64,000 nt of DNA from Chitinophagales bacterium (GCA_020636495.1 JACJXQ010000008.1:2852001-2916000), one strand, 5' to 3'. Counted from the first letter of the stretch, positions 26,701 to 35,068 are shown. Numbers and translations: made by a program. Notes: a model not told the origin generated them from the sequence alone.

Positions 26701-27187
26701 TGGTGTAATTTGAGTAGGTAGCCGAGGCGTTAACACGGACAATACCGCTGGTAGCTGTACAGTTAGGAGCCCTTTGAGCCAGTTTGAAGCGGAATGGGAA
26801 TTTGGTTCCTCCGCTACCCACAGGGGCATAACCAGACCATGTGGCAGCAAAGGTCTGATTCACATAATCAACTGTGTTAATGATCTGAGCATCAGATATA
26901 TTATAATTTGAACCGATAGAACCACCGGTATGCATTACGTGAACTACTAACGGCACCTCGTAAATAGTATCGCCGGCTGAGTTAGTGGTCAAAAGAGAGT
27001 TCATATTGTTGTTGGTACTCAACCACTGAGCCAACTGAGAATTGAATTGTGCCACGTGTTGCGCATACGACGGGTCCTGACTCATCATTTGCTGGTGCGC
27101 ACCATCGAATCCACATCTTGGCTGAGCATAGGAAGCTCCCAATATGCCAATACACGACAAAAACAATAGCGTAATTTTACGTATCAT
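23759..27187 (-). CDS. Secreted M43-type metalloprotease with GEVED, Ig/PKD-like repeats and T9SS sorting domain
   Basis: A 1142-residue exported protease. Signal peptide residues 1-21. The N-terminal pro-region contains CGFDGAHQQMMSQDP, echoed in the second protease at 37.5 kb. The zinc site HELGHAFFLYHTF lies near residues 245-257, preceded by VGSGG...FRFKLA and followed by a cysteine-rich loop with CCDTEPH, as in pappalysin-like M43B enzymes. A GEVED domain ends YGQTEDYEVLI near 512. Five Ig/PKD-like units with YQW- or FQW-type cores follow at about 85-90-residue spacing. The T9SS type A sorting domain begins VYPNPTSDKVVLDW and ends FKVTVGNK. The likely role is extracellular protein degradation. 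It has its own terminator. Confidence 0.9.
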   Translation of the reverse strand: MIRKITLLFLSCIGILGASYAQPRCGFDGAHQQMMSQDPSYAQHVAQFNSQLAQWLSTNNNMNSLLTTNSAGDTIYEVPLVVHVMHTGGSIGSNYNISDAQIINTVDYVNQTFAATWSGYAPVGSGGTKFPFRFKLAQRAPNCTATSGIVRVNASATYSNYTTDGVNRSSSGGVSDPALKALSVWPNDRYYNIWVVNKIDGVDGYPGTSGSFVAGYAYFPGASAGVDGTIMLASQMNTGKTTLPHELGHAFFLYHTFEASNPSTNTCPTNTNCATQGDRCCDTEPHYQYGPGTCYSGQSNACTSTTFGDATAKNIMNYANCTDRFTPDQRDRFIGAIINDRSTLISSSASLPLPTTSLPSVCVPGITNSSNNRQSGPREVSITDASPGTRVYMDVQGDGYGDYNADGNISYRDYTCQHRVSLVAGKSYTLTIRSNFNDKGAAFIDYNNDGILGNSSGERLAIQDLSGGSVHTVTFTVPYTATSCTPIRMRVISDNTSGYIDSCSNRLYGQTEDYEVLIYGTSSSTASVSIGNPPTGGNPSCYGTTLTFHASPSSGTTVIGYQWFINHTLLSGQTNDSLMSNIFNDKDTVMVQMYYANLCGVDTVSDSIVVERRTTIAPAVTIGVTGGTNPTCIDDTVTLSVVSNVNPGGSPTYQWMSNGTNITGATGPTFRAYARGGETITVRMESSASSPCSDPGYAISNGIQIQYTTKTPVANIALTIGTNPGCAGQALQFTVTPTTGGTAPTYQWTVNGNPVVGATGVNFNTSTLKHNDQVRVIMTSNSPCASPTTVTSAPIAVIHEKITADITIAQTTGTNPACQGKPLIFSANTSNAGKNPTFQWLVDGIAINTATSPIYVTDSLRNNQRVQCVLIATDSCVANPHDTSNFITMLITPSKRPTVSIAVTTGKNPGCLDSLIELTATATDLGTAPDYAWIINGFQATTGNVFSSSSMQNGNILMVRANQTDNGCYLPDTVYSQPFIMVRSTTPKAPVISLIGNMIHTNFDSSFVWFGPKGQDTVNFKNTTYPDTIGAYWAVTNNNGCWSPPSNILRITLLDITGIDLNGMEVYPNPTSDKVVLDWHGKSVSYRIDILNSIGQVVLRDQVTGVSKKELSLGSMPAGNYFLLLKDAEGKVGTFKVTVGNK

Positions 27188-27345
27188 GCTTAGTATTAAT
27201 TTAATGATATTTGTACAGTTGGGTAAAAATAAGGTTTTCGTTAATAAAATACTAAAAGATTTTTGCCTTTATTAATCATTTGTTCAAGCCCCAAACAAAA
27301 CTTTTCTCTCATCTTATGAATTCTTCGTTTTTTTATATTAAATCC

Positions 27346-27353
27346 TATCTTTG
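27346..27353 (+). promoter_or_regulatory. -7 element of secDF
   Basis: TATCTTTG, a perfect TAnnTTTG match, 52 bp before the secDF ATG. The region before it is T-rich; a precise -33 element was not assigned. Confidence 0.55.
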
Positions 27354-27405
27354 CCCACTCTGTTTTTTGATAACATATAATACAAATTCATAATTTAGCA
27401 GACCT

Positions 27406-30400
27406 ATGCAATTAAAAGGGTTGGTAAAATTCTTTACCGTAGCACTTATCCTGATTTCGCTTTATCAGTTGTCGTTTACATACGTAGCGCGCAACATAGA
27501 GAAGAAAGCGATGGCCAAAGCAGCAAAAAGGGCCAGCTTCGAACAACCGGATGCCAAAGGCAAACAGTTAGAAGACCTGACAGGAAAATATTTTGAGGAT
27601 ATCACCGACAGCATGCAGGGTGAAACCGTGATGAACATTCCACTTCTGAAAAAATATACGTATTCGGAAGTAAAAGAGCAGGAGCTGAACCTGGGTCTTG
27701 ACCTGCAGGGCGGTATGAACGTAACACTTGAGGTGAGCCTTGACGAGTTAGTACGTTCTATGTCAAACAGGCCAACGGACCCGATACTGAATAAGGCCAT
27801 AGCTGATGCCAATAAGGCAAAAGCTAACAGCCAGGAAAACTTCGTAACGTTGTTTGGAGAAGCCTTCAAACAGAACAACCCGGGACGAAAGCTGGCACAG
27901 CACTTTACCAAAGCTTCAGAAAAAGAAATAACGCTGAACTCTACAGATGAAGAGGTACTGGCCAAGATCAACAAAGAAGCAAAAGATGCAGTAGGCCGTA
28001 CGTACAGGGTACTGCTTACTCGTATCGACAAGTTTGGTGTTGCACAGCCTAACGTAAACCTTGATGAGAATAAAGGTATCATCACTGTAGAACTGGCCGG
28101 TGTGCGTAACCCTGAACGCGTTCGTACTTACCTGCAGTCTACTGCCAAACTGCAATTCTTTGAGCTTTACTCAAATGAGGAGTTGATCAATACACTGCAA
28201 CCTGCGAATGATGCTCTTGCAGCATACCTGTCAGGAGAAGAGCTACCCGATGATTCTGCAGCTACAACAGAAACAACAGAGAATACTGCAGCTGCAGAGA
28301 GCAACAGTGCCGATACTGCAAGCCTTGCATCATTACTTGGCAGCAGCACAACCGATTCAAATGCAGTTGCTTCGAACGATTCTACTAAAATGAGCCAGGA
28401 AGAAGCACGGAAGAAGAATCCGCTGTTTGCTGTATGGTATCCGAACATTACCCAGGAGGGTAACGTTAACAACGGCCCGGTGGTAGGTATTGTATCTAAG
28501 AGGGATACTGCCAAGCTGAATGCCTACCTCAGGTTAGATATCGTTCGTAACAAGTTCCCTAACAACGTAAAATTTGTTTATGGTGCAGAAGGAAAAGAAG
28601 CTGCCCACAACCCTAACGCTCCTTTGTACTTATATGCATTAAAAACAGAGCCGGGTGCTAATGAGTCTAAACTGGAAGGCGACCGTGTAACTGAAGCTCA
28701 CATGGACTTTAACCCGCTTACAGGTAAGCCTGAAGTGGTTATGTCTATGGATGTGTTAGGTAGCCGCACATGGAAGAAAATGACGGGCGACAACGTAGGC
28801 AGATTTGTTGCTGTTGTACTGGATGACAAAGTATATTCAGCACCGCGCGTTGAAGGAGAGATCTCCGGTGGTAATACATCTATCAGCGGTAACTTTACTG
28901 CTGAAGAAGCTACTGACCTTGCCAATATCCTGAAATCAGGTAAACTGCCTGCACCGGCACATATCGTACAAGAGCAGGTAGTAGGACCTACATTAGGTGC
29001 TGAATCTATTGCAGCCGGTACTAACTCAATAATCATTTCGTTCATTATCATATTCCTGCTGATGCTGGTGTATTACAACACTGCAGGTATTGTTGCAAAT
29101 ATTGCGCTGATACTGAACCTGTTGTTTACTATAGGTATTCTGTCAGCACTGCATGCCACACTTACCATGCCAGGCATTGCCGGTCTTGTGCTGACTATTG
29201 GTATGGCCGTGGATACGAATGTTATCATATTTGAACGTATCAAAGAGGAACTTGCAGGTGGTAAAAGCTATCAGCAAGCCGTTACAGACGGTTACAAGCG
29301 CTCATACGCACCTGTTCTTGACGGTCACATCACGACATTGATAACAGCTGTGATCCTGTTCATATTTGGTTTGGGTCCGGTACTTGGTTTCGCCACTACA
29401 CAGATAATAGGTTTATTGCTATCAATGTTCTGTGGTATCCTGGTATCACGTGTTGTTACTGATATCTGGACCAACCGCCAGCGTCACTTCAACTATTTCA
29501 CTAAACTGTCTAAAACGATCTTCCGTAAAGCCAATTTCGACTTCATCGGTGTTCGTAAGTACGCTTATGTAGTGTCAGTTATCGTATTACTGGCCGGTAT
29601 CGGATCAGTATTTAATGGTTTCAACTATGGTGTTGAATTTGCTGGTGGTCGTAGCTATACAATCAGGTTTGACGAAGCGCACCAGGTAAGCGAGGTACGC
29701 CAGAAGCTGGAACCTGCTTTTGGTGAATTCCCGATCGTAAAAACAATAGGTACTGACAACCAACTGAACATTACTACAGCCTACCTGATAGAAGAACCAG
29801 GGCAGGACGTAGAAGCAAAAGTACAGGATAAGCTATATGAGGGTTTGAAAAACGCTGGTCTGATACCTTCAGATGTGTCTTTCGAACAGTTTACCAGCGA
29901 GTATATGCAGAGCTCTCAAACAGTATTGCCTACCATATCTGACGACCTTGTGAATGGGGCTAAATGGGCAACTGTGCTTTCGCTGATAGCCATTTCAATA
30001 TACATTCTGATGCGTTTCCGCAGGTGGCAGTATTCTCTGGGTACACTCGTAGCGTTATTCCACGATGTTTGTGTTACCCTGGCGGTATTCTCATTCTTTA
30101 AAAATGTCGTGCCTTTCTCATTAGAGATAGACCAACACTTTATTGCGGCAATACTAACGGTAATAGGTTTCTCAATGAACGATACCGTTATCGTATTCGA
30201 CCGTATCCGTGAAAACTTCCGGAAGTCGCCGAACGAGGATAAAAAATCAGTGATCAACCGTTCTATCAATGATACGTTGAGCCGTACTGTTATGACATCA
30301 CTTACTGTATTTATCACTATCCTGATATTATTTATTTTCGGTGGTGAAGTAACCCGTGGCTTCGCATTCGCTATGCTGATAGGTATTTTCACAGGTACTT

Positions 30401-30513
30401 ACTCTTCTATATTCGTAGCTGCCCCTGTACTGGTAGACATGGATAAAAAAGACAAGCTTAAGAATGAAGTAGACCGTGAGGCTCAGATAGAAGAGCTGAA
30501 GAATATGGCGTAA
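27406..30513 (+). CDS. secDF: Fused protein-export membrane proteins SecD-SecF
   Basis: An RND-family accessory of the Sec translocon that uses the proton gradient to pull exported proteins through. The 1035-residue chain fuses SecD and SecF. A transmembrane helix lies at about residues 5-25; the first SecD periplasmic region contains GLDLQGGMNVTLEV near 100. SecD helices include GMAVDTNVIIFERIKEEL near 600 and GHITTLITAVILF near 645. SecF begins near 705 (NFDFIGVRKYAYVV) with YGVEFAGGRSYTIRF and FSMNDTVIVFDRIRENF near 922. Residues about 279-330 are a low-complexity Thr/Ser/Ala/Glu insert in the SecD periplasmic domain. It is monocistronic, with a promoter and terminator of its own, and serves a cell with many exported proteins. 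Confidence 0.96.
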   Translation: MQLKGLVKFFTVALILISLYQLSFTYVARNIEKKAMAKAAKRASFEQPDAKGKQLEDLTGKYFEDITDSMQGETVMNIPLLKKYTYSEVKEQELNLGLDLQGGMNVTLEVSLDELVRSMSNRPTDPILNKAIADANKAKANSQENFVTLFGEAFKQNNPGRKLAQHFTKASEKEITLNSTDEEVLAKINKEAKDAVGRTYRVLLTRIDKFGVAQPNVNLDENKGIITVELAGVRNPERVRTYLQSTAKLQFFELYSNEELINTLQPANDALAAYLSGEELPDDSAATTETTENTAAAESNSADTASLASLLGSSTTDSNAVASNDSTKMSQEEARKKNPLFAVWYPNITQEGNVNNGPVVGIVSKRDTAKLNAYLRLDIVRNKFPNNVKFVYGAEGKEAAHNPNAPLYLYALKTEPGANESKLEGDRVTEAHMDFNPLTGKPEVVMSMDVLGSRTWKKMTGDNVGRFVAVVLDDKVYSAPRVEGEISGGNTSISGNFTAEEATDLANILKSGKLPAPAHIVQEQVVGPTLGAESIAAGTNSIIISFIIIFLLMLVYYNTAGIVANIALILNLLFTIGILSALHATLTMPGIAGLVLTIGMAVDTNVIIFERIKEELAGGKSYQQAVTDGYKRSYAPVLDGHITTLITAVILFIFGLGPVLGFATTQIIGLLLSMFCGILVSRVVTDIWTNRQRHFNYFTKLSKTIFRKANFDFIGVRKYAYVVSVIVLLAGIGSVFNGFNYGVEFAGGRSYTIRFDEAHQVSEVRQKLEPAFGEFPIVKTIGTDNQLNITTAYLIEEPGQDVEAKVQDKLYEGLKNAGLIPSDVSFEQFTSEYMQSSQTVLPTISDDLVNGAKWATVLSLIAISIYILMRFRRWQYSLGTLVALFHDVCVTLAVFSFFKNVVPFSLEIDQHFIAAILTVIGFSMNDTVIVFDRIRENFRKSPNEDKKSVINRSINDTLSRTVMTSLTVFITILILFIFGGEVTRGFAFAMLIGIFTGTYSSIFVAAPVLVDMDKKDKLKNEVDREAQIEELKNMA

Positions 30514-30535
30514 TACAATATCTTCTTTATAAGTT

Positions 30536-30568
30536 AAAGCCCGGAGTTATTTTACTCCGGGCTTTTTT
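30536..30568 (+). terminator. Terminator after secDF
   Basis: AAAGCCCGGAGT pairs with ACTCCGGGCTTT around TATTTT and is followed by TTTT, 22 bp after the stop codon. Confidence 0.9.
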
Positions 30569-30601
30569 ATTATTTCAAATAACTACATTTGCATCTGTAC
30601 T

Positions 30602-31345
30602 ATGCTGGAAAGATTTTTTGAACATATGGGCAGAATGGCCCTGATGCTGAAGGGCTCCTGGAGCAGACCTGAAAACACCAGGGTGTACTGGAAGGAATTT
30701 ATGGAGCAATGCAATGACATTGGCATCCGGTCGTTACCCATCGTAATTATCATATCATTTTTCCTCGGAGCAGTATTGACTATCCAGACAGCATACCAGC
30801 TTATCAGCCCACTGGTACCCAAGCCCGTCATAGCACAGATCAACAGAGACAGCACCATTCTTGAACTTTCTCCTACTGTAATATGTATTGTTCTTGCAGG
30901 AGTTGTAGGCGGAAAGATAGCCTCGGAGCTGGGAAATATGCGCGTCAGCGAACAGATAGACGCCCTTGAGATTATGGGTATCAACACAAAAACGTACCTT
31001 GTACTACCTAAAATTATTGCTGCGGTAATCATGGTGCCATGCCTGATTACATTATCTATTGCCATCAGTATTTTCGGGGGGTATATTGCAGGTAGTTTTT
31101 CAAGTATTATTACCGAAGAAGAGTTCAGGCAGGGGCTAATGTTGGAATTCATGCCGTACAACCTGTTCTTTGCTATGGCCAAATCTTTCACATTTGCACT
31201 TATTATCACCATCATTCCAAGCTACTTTGGCTATAATGTAAGAGGTGGCGCATTAGAAATAGGCCGTGCTTCAACCACTTCAGTTATCGTCAGCTGCATT
31301 CTTATCCTGCTGATGGACTATGTATTATCCGTTCTCTTATTGTAA
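30602..31345 (+). CDS. MlaE-family lipid ABC transporter permease
   Basis: A 247-residue inner-membrane permease of the MlaE/TGD1 family, which moves phospholipids between membranes. Evidence: about five hydrophobic helices, the family segment SELGNMRVSEQIDALEIMGI near residue 115, and the C-terminal GYNVRGGALEIGRASTTSVI with the conserved helix after it. The length is typical. The ATPase (MlaF) and MCE protein (MlaD) genes that usually follow directly are absent: 367 bp of non-coding DNA comes next, then unrelated small secreted proteins. A short palindrome (31348-31362) just after the stop codon has no T run. Confidence 0.88.
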   Translation: MLERFFEHMGRMALMLKGSWSRPENTRVYWKEFMEQCNDIGIRSLPIVIIISFFLGAVLTIQTAYQLISPLVPKPVIAQINRDSTILELSPTVICIVLAGVVGGKIASELGNMRVSEQIDALEIMGINTKTYLVLPKIIAAVIMVPCLITLSIAISIFGGYIAGSFSSIITEEEFRQGLMLEFMPYNLFFAMAKSFTFALIITIIPSYFGYNVRGGALEIGRASTTSVIVSCILILLMDYVLSVLLL

Positions 31346-31712
31346 GAACGCTTTCAAAGCGTAACCATCATAGTTGCCAGTCATGTCAGTGACAATTGTG
31401 TGATGCCAGATATTAATACCATAGAATAGCATCCGGCAAAATCCTTATTCAACAGCATCTTCCACCTGATTTATTAAAAAATGGGGGTACCTCTCATTAC
31501 AAAATACCGTGTACCTATCTTAAATAACTAATTGAAAACGTGATGTTTTCTAATTGAAATTGTTTGTCAACTGATGGAATTTTACATCATCATAAAAAAA
31601 CAACACAATTGACATATCCGGATATTTCTCCCTAACCTATAAACCTTATCAGCATGAAAAAAGGGCATGCCGAAACCCTGAAAATGAGGCCGAATCTTAA
31701 ACATATAACACA
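31346..31712 (+). promoter_or_regulatory. Intergenic region with direct repeats and a short leader ORF
   Basis: About 370 bp with several sequence elements. CTAATTGAAA occurs twice (31528-31537 and 31550-31559), exactly 22 bp apart, with GAAAAC/GTTTTC inverted between. Palindromes TGTCA-G-TGACA (31384-31394) and ATATCCGGATAT (31614-31625) are present. A 20-codon ORF from the ATG at 31654 (MKKGHAETLKMRPNLKHITQ) ends in a TGA that overlaps the ATG of the next gene (ATGA at 31713-31716). Functions are inferred. Confidence 0.5.
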
Positions 31713-32114
31713 ATGAAAAAATTATTAGTTGCAATGATCCTGGTAGCTGGCACCGCTTATAACTCTTCAGCATTTTCAGTTTCTCTTCAAAAAGGAGATT
31801 GGAGTAATAACGGTGGCTGCATTGGTGACAAAGGTATTTGCCAGGTGGCAGCAAACGGAACACCCGGAGACGGTGAACTGACCTATGATGTTATTGCCAG
31901 CGAATTGGTATTAACTGTCCCAACATCATCAGCGTTCTATACCTCGCTTGACGGGGGAGATGTAGAGTACGCTGCAAGTAGCTATCTGCCGTCGGATTTA
32001 TCCCAGGCACTTGGCTTCGGAGCTGAAGTAGTATATGTACCGGCTGGTACGTATTCAGTAACAACACTCCCTGATGGCACTCTTGAAGTACATCTGCCAT
32101 ATGCATTTGAATAA
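31713..32114 (+). CDS. Small secreted protein, first of a tandem paralogous pair
   Basis: A 133-residue exported protein with signal peptide MKKLLVAMILVAGTAYNSSA. After a short Gly/Cys-containing region (GGCIGDKGICQVA) come two features shared with the next gene: YLPSDLSQALGFGAEVVYV and AGTYSV. It is acidic and ends without a sorting domain. Its start overlaps the stop of a 20-codon leader ORF. I do not recognise a named family; a secreted peptide or small surface protein is the most that can be said. Confidence 0.7.
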   Translation: MKKLLVAMILVAGTAYNSSAFSVSLQKGDWSNNGGCIGDKGICQVAANGTPGDGELTYDVIASELVLTVPTSSAFYTSLDGGDVEYAASSYLPSDLSQALGFGAEVVYVPAGTYSVTTLPDGTLEVHLPYAFE

Positions 32115-32180
32115 ACCAATTATATACGCGGAAGCCGAAAAGCGTTCAACAGAGTAGGTACAACTTAAAAATCAATTATT

Positions 32181-32585
32181 ATGAAAAAGATCGTCTTAAT
32201 CGCATCAATGTTAGTAACTGTTAGTGCTTCATCATTCGCAGCACATTTCCCAATCGACTTCAACATGGGTATCATGGGTTGTTTCGGAGGATGTTTCCCC
32301 GGCCCCGGCATGTGTGTTGACCTGCCCGGTGCTCCCGGCGAATTCTTAAACTTCAATGAGGTAACCGGTGCATTGACATTCGAAGTAACGCCTTTATCAG
32401 CTCAATACAACGAATTCAGTGGTAATTCATTCGAATTCAGTGGCGACAGCTACCTGTCTGAAAGTGTTGTGGATGCAATGGGCCTGGGCGGCAGTACTAT
32501 CTACATAAAAGCAGGTGCATATAGCATATCTGACGACGGTAGCGGCACAAAAACCATCCAGGTAGATTATGAAATAGTTCAATAA
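32181..32585 (+). CDS. Small secreted protein, second of a tandem paralogous pair
   Basis: A 134-residue exported protein with signal peptide MKKIVLIASMLVTVSASSFA. A Met/Gly/Cys-rich N-terminal segment (GIMGCFGGCFPGPGMC) precedes the region alignable with the previous protein (YLSESVVDAMGLGGSTIYI then AGAYSI). It follows the first copy after 66 bp on the same strand. The paralogues are well diverged, so the duplication is not recent. Family unknown. The Cys/Met/Gly-rich patch could bind a metal, which is speculative. Confidence 0.7.
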   Translation: MKKIVLIASMLVTVSASSFAAHFPIDFNMGIMGCFGGCFPGPGMCVDLPGAPGEFLNFNEVTGALTFEVTPLSAQYNEFSGNSFEFSGDSYLSESVVDAMGLGGSTIYIKAGAYSISDDGSGTKTIQVDYEIVQ

Positions 32586-32680
32586 GAAATACCCTCACCG
32601 CAGGTTATCGCAAAACAGGTAACCTGTGGTTACTTTATCACCGTCTGAAACGAGTTCAATAAACAACTTAATATATAGTT

Positions 32681-34084
32681 ATGAAACAGCTTCTGACAAT
32701 CGCATTTTCTTTACTTGCACTCAGTACCAACGCACACAATACAGCCGTGCTAAAAGGCATGGTCAGCAACCCGATATCTGACAGTATTCACATCAGCTAT
32801 ATCACTGACTTCTTTAGCTTCCAATCCAACAAAGAACATATCGCATTGGACAAGAATGGAGCGTTCAGTGTGACACTCTCCTTTGATGATGACTACCTGG
32901 ATGTTGATATTTTACACGGCAACCAGTCTACCGAACTTGTTGTAACAAATGGCAGTGAAATTACCCTGACACTGGATGCAGCCAACTTTGACTCTACAAT
33001 ACAGTATACAGGAAATGGTAGCGAAATTGCCAACTTTTGTGCGAAGCATGTGCTTGAAGAAGGACCTGTATTCAGCTATACATCAAAAGCAGCAATGATG
33101 TTCTCAAAAGAGAAAAAAGACTTTGCAGAACAACTGGATATGATGGCGAAAGAGAAGGCTGCCTATATAGAGTCAGAATCGTCTTTGACAGACAACTTCA
33201 AACAATACTGGAAAAACAAATTTGTATACAACAATTATTACCTGGAATTGATGTATCCTACAGTGCACAAACAATTTAAGCCTAAAGACGGGCAAGGCAC
33301 TGATGTAGATGATATCATACTTACTAAAATACCCAAGGAAACATTTAACGACGAATACATTTCGGTACCGGAGTATAAAATATTTGTGTACAACTACATA
33401 GGAGGAGAATTTGTCAAAAATAAAACGACACCGGAAACAGAATTGCATACCGCTGACAGCATTATGCAGGTAATGATCTTAAAATTGCCACATGAAACAG
33501 CAGAATACGGATTAGCCAATATCTTATGCCAGATGAGTAAAATATACTCTTTAACTACTATTGAACACCTTTATTCGAAATACCGGAAACACTTTCCAAA
33601 CGGTAAATACTCAGCCCCTATAGAGAACGCAATAGCCATAAAAACAAATACAGGTAAAGGCAAACCAGCAATGAACTTTACCGCAACTACATCAGATGGC
33701 AAAACTGTTAGCCTGTCTGAACTGAAAGGTAAGGTAGTATACATAGATTTCTGGGCTAGTTGGTGTACCCCATGCATTAGGGAGTTGCCACACTCCAAAA
33801 AAGTCTCCGAACACTTTGCCGGAAATGACAAGGTTGTTTTCCTGAGCATATCAATAGACCAGGATAAAAACAGCTGGAAATCTGCTATTGATAAGTATAA
33901 GATACCGGGTATCAATGCGATTGATGGCAATGGCTGGGAAGGAACAATAGCCAGGCTGTATCATGTACAGTCTGTGCCATCCTATTTCCTTGTGGACAAA
34001 AACGGAAATTTTGCACTGGACAGAACCTTAAGACCAAGCGATGAAGAAGCACTGATATCAGCTATCGAAGCGCTTGTAAAGTAG
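32681..34084 (+). CDS. TlpA-like thiol-disulfide oxidoreductase with DUF4369-type N-domain
   Basis: A 467-residue exported protein. Signal peptide residues 1-18. An N-terminal DUF4369-like beta domain covers roughly 20-110. The C-terminal AhpC/TSA-type thioredoxin domain runs from about 325, with active site FWASWCTPCIRELP near residue 361, the cis-proline segment VQSVPSYFLVDKNG near 435, and YIDFWASW typical of the family. It would reduce or isomerise disulfides in periplasmic or surface proteins. It is the third gene after two small cysteine-containing secreted proteins, with 95 bp between, so those could be its substrates (inference). Confidence 0.85.
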   Translation: MKQLLTIAFSLLALSTNAHNTAVLKGMVSNPISDSIHISYITDFFSFQSNKEHIALDKNGAFSVTLSFDDDYLDVDILHGNQSTELVVTNGSEITLTLDAANFDSTIQYTGNGSEIANFCAKHVLEEGPVFSYTSKAAMMFSKEKKDFAEQLDMMAKEKAAYIESESSLTDNFKQYWKNKFVYNNYYLELMYPTVHKQFKPKDGQGTDVDDIILTKIPKETFNDEYISVPEYKIFVYNYIGGEFVKNKTTPETELHTADSIMQVMILKLPHETAEYGLANILCQMSKIYSLTTIEHLYSKYRKHFPNGKYSAPIENAIAIKTNTGKGKPAMNFTATTSDGKTVSLSELKGKVVYIDFWASWCTPCIRELPHSKKVSEHFAGNDKVVFLSISIDQDKNSWKSAIDKYKIPGINAIDGNGWEGTIARLYHVQSVPSYFLVDKNGNFALDRTLRPSDEEALISAIEALVK

Positions 34085-34186
34085 TTCCTGTCACTATGGA
34101 ACGGGAGGGACAGGTGTTGCTATTGAATATAATATTCTATAACACGCCTTCCCTTTTCTGTATTTATATGGCATAGATTTTGTTTC

Positions 34187-34732
34187 ATGTCACTTATGAA
34201 CCTTAACAAGTATCTCCTTGGCTTAATGATCATTTTCTCCGCTATTATCTCTTCCTGCAAAAAGGCTTGCCCTGACGACCCGATGCCTCTAAAACCCACA
34301 ACCTATACTGGTACATTCAGAACCGATGGGTACTATTATCATTTCGTAGAAGATAATGAATGGGATGGTCCAATCTATAAAACTTATATTTTCTACAGAA
34401 ATGGCATTATGCATACGATCAGCATGTCAGGCTTTGATCAGTTTGAAGCAGATTTCAACACCGGATGGCGACAACAGTCAAAATATGGCTGGGGAGCATA
34501 TTTTATTAATGATAGCGCCCAACATATGGTCATAAACAATTGGCGTCCGTCTCAGTGCGGACAGGCCAACACTCTGACCAGGTGTACCGTCATTGATGAC
34601 ACAACATTTATAGCAATACTATCTATTGATTCCAGAATTGAGAACGGGAAATACACATTAAACGATACGTTTCATTTCAGGCAGCATAATACCAAACCAG
34701 ACAGCTCTAACAAATATATCTGGCCACGGTAA
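34187..34732 (+). CDS. Lipoprotein, unknown
   Basis: A 181-residue protein with a lipoprotein signal whose lipobox is IISSC near residue 24, followed by KKACPDDP. A second ATG at 34196 (residue 4) is equally possible. The mature part is rich in Tyr, Trp and Asp (TGTFRTDGYYYHFVEDNEWD) and looks like a small beta-structured domain. No family recognised. It stands alone between the TlpA-like gene and a convergent hypothetical gene. Confidence 0.65.
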   Translation: MSLMNLNKYLLGLMIIFSAIISSCKKACPDDPMPLKPTTYTGTFRTDGYYYHFVEDNEWDGPIYKTYIFYRNGIMHTISMSGFDQFEADFNTGWRQQSKYGWGAYFINDSAQHMVINNWRPSQCGQANTLTRCTVIDDTTFIAILSIDSRIENGKYTLNDTFHFRQHNTKPDSSNKYIWPR

Positions 34733-34774
34733 GTTATACATTCGTCCTTATTTCATGAATAAAATGGTTGAAAT

Positions 34775-35068
34775 CTAAATGCTGATATTGTTGTTAAAAA
34801 CAAAATAGTCGTAATAACAATAATTATTGGCTCCATCCACACTTGAAACATCAAAACAGGCAAGGATAGTTACGTTATCCTTATACGGCATAATAGCGTC
34901 AGAAAATGACGTACCGTTATCCTGCATATTTTTGAACATCTGGTCGAATTCCTCCTGTGCAGAGGGAACAATTAGAAAATTACGTACAGGGGCATGAAAA
35001 GGTTTCATCACCTTCCCCCTGTAGTTCTGCAATTTGTTTACAATGGCAGTGGCTTCTGCAAAGTACAT
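34775..35068 (-). CDS. Hypothetical cytoplasmic protein
   Basis: A 97-residue protein without signal peptide or transmembrane helix; it begins MYFAEATAIVNKLQNYRGKV and contains a Tyr-rich C-terminal part (NNYCYYDYFVFNN). No family recognised. The 182 bp upstream is AT-rich without a clear promoter match. Confidence 0.5.
   Translation of the reverse strand: MYFAEATAIVNKLQNYRGKVMKPFHAPVRNFLIVPSAQEEFDQMFKNMQDNGTSFSDAIMPYKDNVTILACFDVSSVDGANNYCYYDYFVFNNNISI

Noticed and set aside
27465..28085. A 206-codon open frame antisense to secDF
   Set aside because: Shadow of the SecD coding sequence; no recognisable protein.
30583..31215. A 210-codon open frame antisense to the MlaE-type gene
   Set aside because: Hydrophobic only because it mirrors the transmembrane codons of the real gene.
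31348..31362. ACGCTTT-C-AAAGCGT as a terminator of the MlaE-type gene
   Set aside because: The one-base loop is too small and no T run follows, so it is not an intrinsic terminator.
31384..31625. Palindromes TGTCAGTGACA and ATATCCGGATAT as mobile-element ends
   Set aside because: No transposase, no flanking target duplication and no matching partner copy were seen.
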